Shown piece by piece: positions 1 through 4,368 of a stretch of 5,255 bases of DNA. The notes under the pieces are model-generated. The model saw nothing but the letters and a program-made list of their open reading frames with translations. It was not told where the DNA came from and searched no databases. Position 1 is the first letter of the stretch, and every line of letters begins with the position of its first letter. The DNA comes from an uncultured Azospirillum sp. GTDB lineage: Bacteria > Pseudomonadota > Alphaproteobacteria > Azospirillales > Azospirillaceae. Location of the stretch: the NCBI GenBank assembly GCA_937960755.1, contig CALGOL010000154.1, positions 1 to 5,255 on the forward strand, given 5' to 3'. The position numbers and the translations under genes were made by a program.

Positions 1-1711
1 GGGCGACCTCGTCGCCGCGCGCCAAGGTCAGCGCCAGCAACTCGGCGAACAGGTCGCCCTCCACCGCCAGCGCCCGGTCGCGGGCTTCCGATATTTTGCG
101 CTCCAACTCGGAAAGCTCCACCGTGCCGAAGCGCACGGCGTTCGCCATGGTCTGGCGGTGGATGAACAAGTCGCGGTGCTTGCCGGAATGCAGCTTGTCG
201 GCGTGCTGCGCCGTCACCTCGATATGATAGCCGATGACGTTGTTATGCTTGATCTTTAGGGTGGTGATGCCGGTGAGGTCGACGTAGCGCCCCTGCAAGC
301 CGACGATCAGCCGCTTGCCTTCGTCGCGCAGGGTTATCAGCTCGTCCAGTTGCGGCGAGTAGCCCCGTTGGATAAAGCCGCCGTCGCGCGCCAAAAGCGG
401 CAAATCGGCGCTCAGCGCTTGGCCCAGCGTATCCACCAGCTCGCCGTGATGGCCAAGATCCTGGGCGATATCGCTCAAACCTTGCGGCAGGAAACCGCCG
501 CCGGCCGTCCCCAGCAGCGCCCGCAAACGCATGGCGGCGGCCAGCCCGTCGCGGATCGCCGCCAAATCCCGCGGACCGCCACGCCCCAGCGACAGCCGAG
601 TAAGCGCCCGCTCGAGATCCGGGCTTTGCGCCAAAGCGCCGCGAACGTCGTCGCGCAGGCGCTCCTCTTCCGCCAGAAAACCCACCATGTCGAGCCGCTG
701 GTCGATGGCGGCCGGATCGGTCAGCGGCGCCGCCAAATGCTGCGCCAGCAGCCGCGCCCCGCCGCCGGTGACGGTGCGGTCGATGGTCGCCAACAGACTG
801 CCGCGGCGCTCCCCGGTCATGGTGCGGGAAAGCTCCAGATTGCGCCTTGTCGCCGCGTCGATCTCCATCACCGCGCCGGGGCCGAGCCGGCGCGGCGGCG
901 ACAGCCGGGGAACCTTGCCCTTTTGCGTCAATTCGATATAGGCGGCGAGCGCGCCCGCCGCCGCCACCTCCGCCCGTTCAAACGCGCCGAAGGCGTCGAG
1001 CGCGCCGACGTTATAAAGCGCCAGCAGCCGTTGACGGCCGTTTTCGCTGTCGAAGCGCGGGTTGGGCAGCACGGTCAGCCGCTGCTTCCACTCGCCCCAC
1101 ACCTCGAACAGGTCGGGCTCCTGGCTGAGCTTTTCGGAAATCAGCAGTTCTTGCGGGTCAAGCCGGCCCAACGCCGCCGCCAGTCCGGCGCGGTCCACCG
1201 GCTGCACCGCCAGTTCGCCGGTGGAAAGCTCGAGCCAAGCCAGCGCCAGCTTGCCCCCGGTCTCGGCCGCCGCCGCCAGCCAATTGGCCGACCGCGAATC
1301 CAACAGCGCGTCTTCGGTCAAGGTGCCGGGGGTGACGATGCGAATCACGTCGCGCTTGACCACCGATTTGGCGCCGCGCTTCTTGGCTTCCGCCGGGTCT
1401 TCCATCTGCTCGCAGATGGCGACGCGGAAGCCCTGGCGGATCAGCCGCATCAGGTAGTTTTCGTGGGAATGCACCGGCACCCCGCACATCGGAATATCGC
1501 CGTCCTGGTGCTTGCCCCGCTTGGTCAGCGCGATGTCGAGCGCCTTCGCCGCCGCCACCGCGTCGTCGAAGAACATCTCGTAAAAATCGCCCATGCGGTA
1601 AAACAGCAGGCAATCCGGGTGCGCCCGCTTGATCTCCAAATATTGGAGCATCATCGGCGTCGCCCCGTCCAAGGACGGGACGGTGTCGGCGGTGTCGGGC
1701 GCGTCGCTCAC
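1..1711 (-). CDS. mutS: DNA mismatch repair protein MutS (partial, C-terminus beyond left edge)
   Basis: MutS recognises base mismatches and small loops and recruits MutL. The frame is open for 570 codons from a GTG at 1711 to the window edge; full-length MutS is usually about 850-900 residues. Visible parts in order are the mismatch-binding domain with the diagnostic RMGDFYEMFFDDA (Phe43 and Glu45 are the expected base-contacting pair), IPMCGVP at 73-79, AICEQMEDP at about 98-106, IVTPGT at 125-130, then the connector and lever regions. Near the edge is the clamp, with IGYHIEVTA and FGTVELSELERKI. The Walker ATPase lies outside the window. GTG at 1711 is preferred because an in-frame TAA lies a few codons upstream and the extra 19 residues end in TPMMLQYLEIK, as in many alphaproteobacterial MutS. 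The ATG pair at 1654/1651 is the alternative start. I checked the frame at several points and saw no frameshift. It lies downstream of sspB on the same strand. Confidence 0.97.
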   Translation of the reverse strand, partial: MSDAPDTADTVPSLDGATPMMLQYLEIKRAHPDCLLFYRMGDFYEMFFDDAVAAAKALDIALTKRGKHQDGDIPMCGVPVHSHENYLMRLIRQGFRVAICEQMEDPAEAKKRGAKSVVKRDVIRIVTPGTLTEDALLDSRSANWLAAAAETGGKLALAWLELSTGELAVQPVDRAGLAAALGRLDPQELLISEKLSQEPDLFEVWGEWKQRLTVLPNPRFDSENGRQRLLALYNVGALDAFGAFERAEVAAAGALAAYIELTQKGKVPRLSPPRRLGPGAVMEIDAATRRNLELSRTMTGERRGSLLATIDRTVTGGGARLLAQHLAAPLTDPAAIDQRLDMVGFLAEEERLRDDVRGALAQSPDLERALTRLSLGRGGPRDLAAIRDGLAAAMRLRALLGTAGGGFLPQGLSDIAQDLGHHGELVDTLGQALSADLPLLARDGGFIQRGYSPQLDELITLRDEGKRLIVGLQGRYVDLTGITTLKIKHNNVIGYHIEVTAQHADKLHSGKHRDLFIHRQTMANAVRFGTVELSELERKISEARDRALAVEGDLFAELLALTLARGDEVA

Positions 1712-1733
1712 GGAAAACAAGCCAAAATAAAAC

Positions 1734-1751
1734 CAATCTCCTTAAAGATTG
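1734..1751 (-). promoter_or_regulatory. Small hairpin with Shine-Dalgarno-like AAGGAG in the mutS leader
   Basis: On the mutS strand CAATCT and AGATTG form a 6-bp stem around TTAAGG, so an AAGGAG sequence spans the loop and the start of the 3' arm. The AAGGAG ends 26 nt before the GTG at 1711 (17 nt before an in-frame TTG), which is too far for ordinary initiation. It may be a leader structure, a ribosome standby site, or chance. Confidence 0.25.
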
Positions 1752-1760
1752 ATCTCTTAC

Positions 1761-1843
1761 CGTCATTCCGGCGGAAGCCGGAATCCAGGGCGTTTCAGCA
1801 ACCTGTCGGAATGCTCTGGACCCCGGCCTGCGCCGGGGTGACG
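1761..1843. repeat. Double-palindrome intergenic repeat (REP-like element)
   Basis: Two 28-bp arms, 1761-1788 and 1816-1843, are inverted copies of each other (22 of 28 positions match) separated by 27 bp. Each arm also contains its own perfect 8-bp palindrome: ATTCCGGC-GGAA-GCCGGAAT at 1765-1784 and ACCCCGGC-CTGC-GCCGGGGT at 1820-1839. The two arm stems differ by paired changes (TT/AA in one, CC/GG in the other), so base pairing is kept in both. The outer ends begin CGTCA and end TGACG. This resembles the abundant GTCATTCC...GGAATCCAG dispersed repeats of alphaproteobacterial chromosomes, which is family knowledge; only one copy is in the window. It sits between the sspB stop and the mutS start. 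Confidence 0.8.
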
Positions 1844-1889
1844 ACTACGGAAATCAAGGAAGACCAGCGTAAAGCCCGCAGCGTTAGGC

Positions 1890-2474
1890 TCACTTCTTGC
1901 GGAAAGCGTCGAGCGCCACCACTTGGCCGCGCGGCTCCTCCGCCGGGGCGGGGGCGTCGCCTTCCTCGTCCGTCGTCTTGGCGTCCGCCGCTTTGGCTTC
2001 GGCCGGCTTGGCGGCGGGAGCGGGGCGCGGCGCCTGTTCTTGCGCCTCGTCGCCGGGCTTCACCGCCTTCAAAGTCGGGCGGCGGGCGGCCGGGGCTTGC
2101 TCCGGCTGATCTTCGGCTTGCGCCAGCGGCTGGAATTGCAGCGCGAAATTCACCGATGGATCGGCGAAAGTGGTGATGGCGGCGTAGGGGATGACCAAGC
2201 GTTCATGCTGGCCGGAGAAGCTGAGGGTGACGCAAAAAAGGTCCTCCTCCACCTCCAAGCCGAAATACTGGTATTGCAGCACGATGGTCATTTCGCCGGC
2301 GTAGCGGGCGCGCAAATGATCCGCCAACTGCACGCCGGGGTGGGACGTGCGGAACGTCACATAGAAATGGTGGTTGCCGGGCAGACCATGTTCCGCCGCC
2401 TCGGTCAACGCTGCGCGCACGACGCCGCGCAACGCCGACTCCACCATCCGGTCGTATCGCAATTCGTGGGCCAT
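1890..2474 (-). CDS. sspB: ClpXP adaptor SspB, alphaproteobacterial type
   Basis: SspB binds the N-terminal part of the ssrA tag on rescued polypeptides and tethers them to ClpX for degradation by ClpXP. The 194-residue product has a folded domain at about 1-118 (LRYDRMVESALRGVVR, then HHFYVTFRTSHPGVQL, then the strand-rich EMTIVLQYQYFGLEVEEDLFC and a LVIPYAAITTFADPSVNF segment). An Ala/Pro/Glu-rich flexible linker follows at about 120-182. The short conserved tail VVALDAFRKK at the very C-terminus matches the ClpX-binding (XB) peptide of this family. The ATG at 2474 has GAGG 9 nt upstream. It is next to, downstream of and co-directional with ssrA, whose tag ANDNVAPVAVAA carries the expected AND-N recognition segment. 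mutS follows after 178 bp. Identity is secure; the functional pairing with the neighbouring tag is inferred. Confidence 0.93.
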   Translation of the reverse strand: MAHELRYDRMVESALRGVVRAALTEAAEHGLPGNHHFYVTFRTSHPGVQLADHLRARYAGEMTIVLQYQYFGLEVEEDLFCVTLSFSGQHERLVIPYAAITTFADPSVNFALQFQPLAQAEDQPEQAPAARRPTLKAVKPGDEAQEQAPRPAPAAKPAEAKAADAKTTDEEGDAPAPAEEPRGQVVALDAFRKK

Positions 2475-2516
2475 GCCGCGCCGCCTCGCTGGTGTTCTAA
2501 ATCGCTTGATGTTGCG

Positions 2517-2545
2517 TTCTTACGGCGAAGCGCGGCGGACGGCAA
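2517..2545 (-). promoter_or_regulatory. Possible weak sigma-70 promoter for sspB
   Basis: On the minus strand TTGCCG (2545-2540) and TAAGAA (2522-2517) are separated by 17 nt and lie about 45 nt upstream of the sspB ATG, after the ssrA terminator-like hairpin. The -35 matches consensus at 4 of 6 positions and the -10 at only 3 of 6. Read-through from ssrA is the alternative. Confidence 0.25.
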
Positions 2546-2553
2546 GCGGGAAG

Positions 2554-2592
2554 CGAAGGAAAATGTGGGCCTTCTGTTGCTAGGCGGCCCAC
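2554..2592 (-). terminator. Intrinsic terminator-like hairpin at the end of ssrA
   Basis: On the minus strand GTGGGCC (2592-2586) and GGCCCAC (2571-2565) form a perfect 7-bp GC-rich stem with a 14-nt loop, followed by ATTTTCCTT. The U-tract is short and broken by two Cs, so termination may be partial. It follows the tmRNA coding piece and precedes sspB by about 90 bp. The left arm could also belong to the 3' end of the mature coding RNA. Confidence 0.6.
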
Positions 2593-2609
2593 GGCCCCAC
2601 CCTCAGGTG

Positions 2610-2627
2610 CTACCCCGAAGGGATTAG
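2610..2627 (-). other. UUCG-capped hairpin in the 3' part of the tmRNA coding piece
   Basis: On the minus strand CTAATCCC and GGGGTAG pair, with one bulged A and one G-U pair, around TTCG, giving a C(UUCG)G tetraloop. It lies about 20 nt after the tag stop codon, where one-piece tmRNAs would carry further pseudoknots. Confidence 0.6.
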
Positions 2628-2645
2628 TTCGGTCAGTCGACGCTG

Positions 2646-2684
2646 TTAGGCGGCGACGGCGACCGGAGCAACGTTGTCATTGGC
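2646..2684 (-). other. tmRNA tag reading frame, ANDNVAPVAVAA-stop
   Basis: The minus strand reads GCC AAT GAC AAC ... GCC GCC TAA, giving twelve residues. With the alanine charged on the tmRNA the appended tag would be A-ANDNVAPVAVAA. The resume codon GCC is preceded by ATAGTT, like the UAGUC before GCA in E. coli tmRNA. The AND-N start is the SspB-binding part of known tags, and the terminal VAA resembles the ClpX-recognised hydrophobic-Ala-Ala end. Codons CCG-GTC also supply CGGTC, which can pair with GACCG just after the frame (minus strand, 2634-2630) as a P5-like stem. Confidence 0.93.
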
Positions 2685-2694
2685 AACTATTGCA

Positions 2695-2722
2695 ATGGCC
2701 CGATAACGGCGGAACCATGCCG
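2695..2722 (-). other. tmRNA pseudoknot PK1
   Basis: On the minus strand the order CGGC (2722-2719), ATGG (2718-2715), TTCC, GCCG (2710-2707), an 8-nt loop, CCAT (2698-2695) gives two interleaved 4-bp stems, an H-type pseudoknot. It ends 10 nt before the resume codon, about where PK1 lies in other tmRNAs. PK1 helps place the tag frame in the ribosome. Confidence 0.7.
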
Positions 2723-2769
2723 AGCGAAGACTCTGCCTTTACTACGCGTGTCGATCCTATTTCGCCCCC

Positions 2770-2822
2770 ATCAGCCTGTCCGGTCAGCGTCCGCCTGAAA
2801 TCAAGCAGTCCGGTCAGGGGAT
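2770..2822 (-). other. Intervening segment of the permuted tmRNA precursor
   Basis: These 53 nt separate the CCA end of the acceptor piece (2823) from the first G of the coding piece (2769), and are expected to be cut out during maturation. The 10-mer GTCCGGTCAG (plus-strand spelling) occurs twice, at 2778-2787 and 2808-2817, exactly 30 bp apart. I see no long hairpin beyond the acceptor stem that encloses the segment. Confidence 0.8.
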
Positions 2823-2904
2823 TGGTGGAGGCGCCGGGTACCGCCCCCGGGTCCACAACGCCTATTCCGCAGCGCGTTTATCGCCATAGTCGGCCGAAGC
2901 CGAC
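2823..2904 (-). other. tmRNA acceptor piece with encoded CCA
   Basis: Reading the minus strand to its 3' end: a P2 strand containing GCGTTGT, then GGA, then a T-arm at 2850-2834 with perfect stem CCGGG/CCCGG and a 7-nt loop GGCGGTA, then CGCCTCC (acceptor strand), A73 and CCA ending at 2823. The arm joins the acceptor strand without spacer, as in tRNA. The loop departs from the usual TTCRANY: only C56 is kept. The 5' end is set at the foot of the UUCG hairpin by inference from the upstream -10 box. Confidence 0.75.
2889..2904 (-). other. UUCG tetraloop hairpin at the 5' end of the ssrA transcript
   Basis: GTCGGC-TTCG-GCCGAC on the minus strand is a perfect 6-bp stem closed by C(UUCG)G, an exceptionally stable fold. 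It starts about 8 nt after the TATATT box, so it would sit at or very near the RNA 5' end, a plausible protecting cap or 5' end of the acceptor piece. Confidence 0.6.
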
Positions 2905-2911
2905 AAAGCGG

Positions 2912-2941
2912 AATATAGGGAGCGCGCGCCCGGAATGGAAG
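2912..2941 (-). promoter_or_regulatory. Putative ssrA promoter
   Basis: On the minus strand TATATT (2917-2912) matches the sigma-70 -10 box at 5 of 6 positions. A weak -35, CTTCCA (2941-2936, 3 of 6), is 18 nt upstream. Initiation would fall at about 2905, just before the UUCG hairpin and the acceptor piece, which fits the tmRNA layout. The -35 is the less certain half. Confidence 0.45.
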
Positions 2942-2964
2942 AGGCTTGCGCCCGGAGGCGTCGG

Positions 2965-3011
2965 ACGCCCCGCCGCCCCTGACGAACAGCTTGCTTCCCG
3001 ACGCGGGGCGT
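2965..3011 (+). promoter_or_regulatory. Long-range GC hairpin in the ybaB leader
   Basis: ACGCCCCGC (2965-2973) and GCGGGGCGT (3003-3011) form a perfect 9-bp stem with a 29-nt loop, 50 bp before the ybaB TTG. No T-run follows on the plus strand, so it does not look like an intrinsic terminator. It may be a leader structure or a divergent-region operator. I see no convincing promoter for ybaB-recR in this gap. Confidence 0.4.
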
Positions 3012-3060
3012 TAGAGGATGGCGCGCGAACGTCGGCCCAAACGTATGAAGGAGCACCCCC

Positions 3061-3396
3061 TTGTTCGGCGATATGAAGAACCTGGGCGCCATGATGAAGC
3101 AGGCGCAACAGATGCAGGCCAAGATGGAAGAGATGCAAAAGCGTCTCGGCGACGTCGAAGCCTCGGGCCAAGCCGGCGCCGGCATGGTCACTTGCACCGT
3201 CTCGGGCAAGGGCGAACTGAAAAAGGTCAAACTCGACAAGTCGATGATCGACGCCGACGATCTTGAGATGCTGGAAGATCTGATCGTCGCCGCCTTCAAC
3301 GACGCCAAGACCAAGGTCGATGCGCTGGTGGCGGAAGAAACCTCCAAGCTGATGGGCGGCATGAAGCTGCCCGCCGGCATGAAGCTGCCGTTCTAA
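3061..3396 (+). CDS. ybaB: YbaB/EbfC family nucleoid-associated protein
   Basis: A small DNA-binding protein of the YbaB/EbfC family, which forms dimers and is usually encoded beside recR. The 111 residues match family length and order: N-terminal FGDMKNLGAMMKQAQQMQAKMEEMQKRL helix (about 5-30, Met/Gln rich), a beta region with GMVTCTVSGKGELKKVKLD (41-59), and a C-terminal helix with DLEMLEDLIVAAFNDAKTKV (67-86), ending in a Met/Gly/Leu tail with repeated MKLP. The start is TTG, supported by AAGGAG 7 nt upstream and by the family's usual MFG/MMKN beginning; the first in-frame ATG (3073) would remove four residues. recR follows 17 bp later, so the two are probably cotranscribed. The biological role is loosely defined; roles in DNA organisation and repair have been proposed for the family. 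Confidence 0.93.
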   Translation: MFGDMKNLGAMMKQAQQMQAKMEEMQKRLGDVEASGQAGAGMVTCTVSGKGELKKVKLDKSMIDADDLEMLEDLIVAAFNDAKTKVDALVAEETSKLMGGMKLPAGMKLPF

Positions 3397-3413
3397 GCCG
3401 AAGTCCCGCGGCG

Positions 3414-4013
3414 ATGACCGGGCCGGAGATCGAACGACTGATCCAATTGCTGGCCCGGCTGCCCGGGCTGGGGCCGCGCTCGGCCCGGCGCGTCGCTTTG
3501 CATCTGGTCAAGCGGCGCGACAGCCTGTTGGCTCCGCTGGCCGAAGCGCTGGCGGAAGTCGGCCGCGTCGCGACGACTTGCCGGATTTGCGGCAACCTCG
3601 ACACCCGCGACCCCTGCTCGATCTGCGCCGACGACGCCCGCGATCCCTCCATCATCTGCGTGGTGGAGGACGCCGGGGATTTGTGGGCGCTGGAGCGCGC
3701 CCGCGCCTTCCGCGGCCATTATCATGTGCTCGGCGGAACCTTGTCGGCCATCCGCGGCGTCGGCCCCGACGATCTCAACTTCGCCGGCCTGCTGGAGCGC
3801 GCCAAAGACGGGAAAGTCGCTGAAATCATCATCGCCCTCAACGCCACGGTGGAAGGCCAGACCACAGCCCATGTGCTGGCCGAACGGCTGGCCGGCTGTC
3901 ACGCGGCGATTTCCCGGCTGGCGCACGGCGTGCCGGTGGGGGGCGAGTTGGATTACCTCGACGACGGCACCCTGACCGCCGCTTTGCGCGCCCGCCGCCC
4001 GCTGGGCGGCTGA
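3414..4013 (+). CDS. recR: Recombination mediator protein RecR
   Basis: RecR acts with RecO (and RecF) to load RecA on single-stranded DNA coated with SSB at gaps. The 199-residue product is standard length. It has a helix-hairpin-helix region LPGLGPRSARRVALHL (16-31), a four-cysteine zinc finger at Cys56, Cys59, Cys68 and Cys71 (CRICGNLDTRDPCSIC), and a Toprim domain from about 80 with IICVVEDAGDLWALE (Glu85 is the expected acidic residue), HVLGGTLSAIRGVGPDDL, and the signature EIIIALNATVEGQTTAHVLAERL. The C-terminal VPVGGELDYLDDGTLTAAL is typical of the family. ATG at 3414 gives the conserved start; its ribosome-binding site is weak, fitting cotranslation with ybaB just upstream. No key residue is missing. 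Confidence 0.97.
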   Translation: MTGPEIERLIQLLARLPGLGPRSARRVALHLVKRRDSLLAPLAEALAEVGRVATTCRICGNLDTRDPCSICADDARDPSIICVVEDAGDLWALERARAFRGHYHVLGGTLSAIRGVGPDDLNFAGLLERAKDGKVAEIIIALNATVEGQTTAHVLAERLAGCHAAISRLAHGVPVGGELDYLDDGTLTAALRARRPLGG

Positions 4014-4032
4014 CGGAGCCCTTACTCCCATC

Positions 4033-4368
4033 ATGAACACCGTTCTTCTGCTCGTCGCCTCCAATATTTTCATGACCGTGGCTTGGTACGGCCATCTGAA
4101 GCACGCCGATCAACCGCTGTGGCGCATGATTTTCATCTCCTGGCTGATCGCCGGGGTGGAATATTGCTTCGCCGTGCCCGCCAACCGCATCGGCTATCAG
4201 ACGGGGTTTTCCGCCGGGCAATTGAAAATCATGCAGGAGGTCATCACCCTGCTGGTGTTCGCCGTCTTCGCGGTGTTCTGGCTGGGCGAGACTCTGCGCT
4301 GGAATCACGCCGCCGCCTTCGCCTGCATGGCGGGCGCCGTCGGCTTTATGTTCTACGACAAGCTGTGA
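4033..4368 (+). CDS. DUF486 / DMT-family small membrane protein
   Basis: A 111-residue inner-membrane protein of the DUF486 group, related by sequence to small drug/metabolite transporter proteins; its substrate is unknown. Four hydrophobic segments are visible: about 3-19 (VLLLVASNIFMTVAWYG), 32-48, 70-85 and 92-108. Family-like sequences include VASNIFMTVAWYGHLK, the loop AVPANRIGY (47-55) and QLKIMQEVITLLVFAVFAVF. Such four-helix proteins normally work as dimers, which is family inference. ATG at 4033 follows recR by 19 bp; a GGAG 14 nt upstream is too distant to be a good ribosome-binding site. Its stop codon overlaps the GTG start of the next gene, suggesting coupled translation with the transporter downstream. 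Family assignment is confident; function is not known. Confidence 0.85.
   Translation: MNTVLLLVASNIFMTVAWYGHLKHADQPLWRMIFISWLIAGVEYCFAVPANRIGYQTGFSAGQLKIMQEVITLLVFAVFAVFWLGETLRWNHAAAFACMAGAVGFMFYDKL

Larger units (their letters stand above)
2565..2905 (-). ncRNA. ssrA: Circularly permuted two-piece tmRNA (precursor)
   Basis: tmRNA with SmpB rescues ribosomes stalled on broken mRNA and appends a degradation tag. Here the tRNA-like 3' part, with its CCA, precedes the 5' part in the gene, the permuted order typical of alphaproteobacteria; processing removes the segment between them to give two RNAs. The coding piece starts GGGGGCG at 2769 and the acceptor piece ends CGCCTCC-ACCA at 2823. These form a 7-bp acceptor stem with G3-U70 and A73, the alanyl-tRNA synthetase identity features. 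After the D-loop-like AAATAGGATCG, ACACGC can pair with GCGTTGT of the acceptor piece (one bulge) as helix P2. Downstream are an H-type pseudoknot, ATAGTT before the resume codon, the tag frame and a UUCG hairpin. Exact mature ends are not readable from sequence; the outer limits given are the inferred start site and the terminator arm. Confidence 0.93.

Noticed and set aside
1158..1766. A 202-codon minus-strand frame with an ATG at 1766 near the mutS start.
   Set aside because: It overlaps the clear MutS frame out of register and its sequence is Arg/Gly-rich and unlike any family; the apparent Shine-Dalgarno lies inside it rather than before its ATG.
350..2176. A 608-codon plus-strand open frame.
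   Set aside because: It runs antisense across mutS, the intergenic repeat and sspB. The product is low-complexity Arg/Ala/Pro/Gln without family features, as expected in high-GC antisense frames.
2565..2660. Possible 4.5S/SRP RNA or a serine tRNA, because of the GC-rich hairpins.
   Set aside because: The conserved SRP loop (GGTCAGG...GGAAG) is absent and no tRNA cloverleaf forms; the region fits the 3' part of the tmRNA coding piece.
2690..3076. A 128-codon plus-strand frame across the ssrA region.
   Set aside because: It lies antisense to the tmRNA and its promoter, and its composition follows the RNA structure rather than a protein.
3018..3266. Plus-strand frame starting MARERRPKRMKEHP with AGAGG before its ATG.
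   Set aside because: Beyond the first residues it is the frame-shifted reading of ybaB (Arg-rich), and the ybaB TTG has the better ribosome-binding site and a recognised product.
2862..3380. A 172-codon minus-strand frame, Ser/Ala-rich with Cys/Leu stretches.
   Set aside because: It is antisense to ybaB and overlaps the tmRNA 5' region; its repetitive composition mirrors the ybaB codons.
3393..4308. Two minus-strand frames antisense to recR and the DUF486 gene.
   Set aside because: Both are shadows of well-supported plus-strand genes and show no domain.
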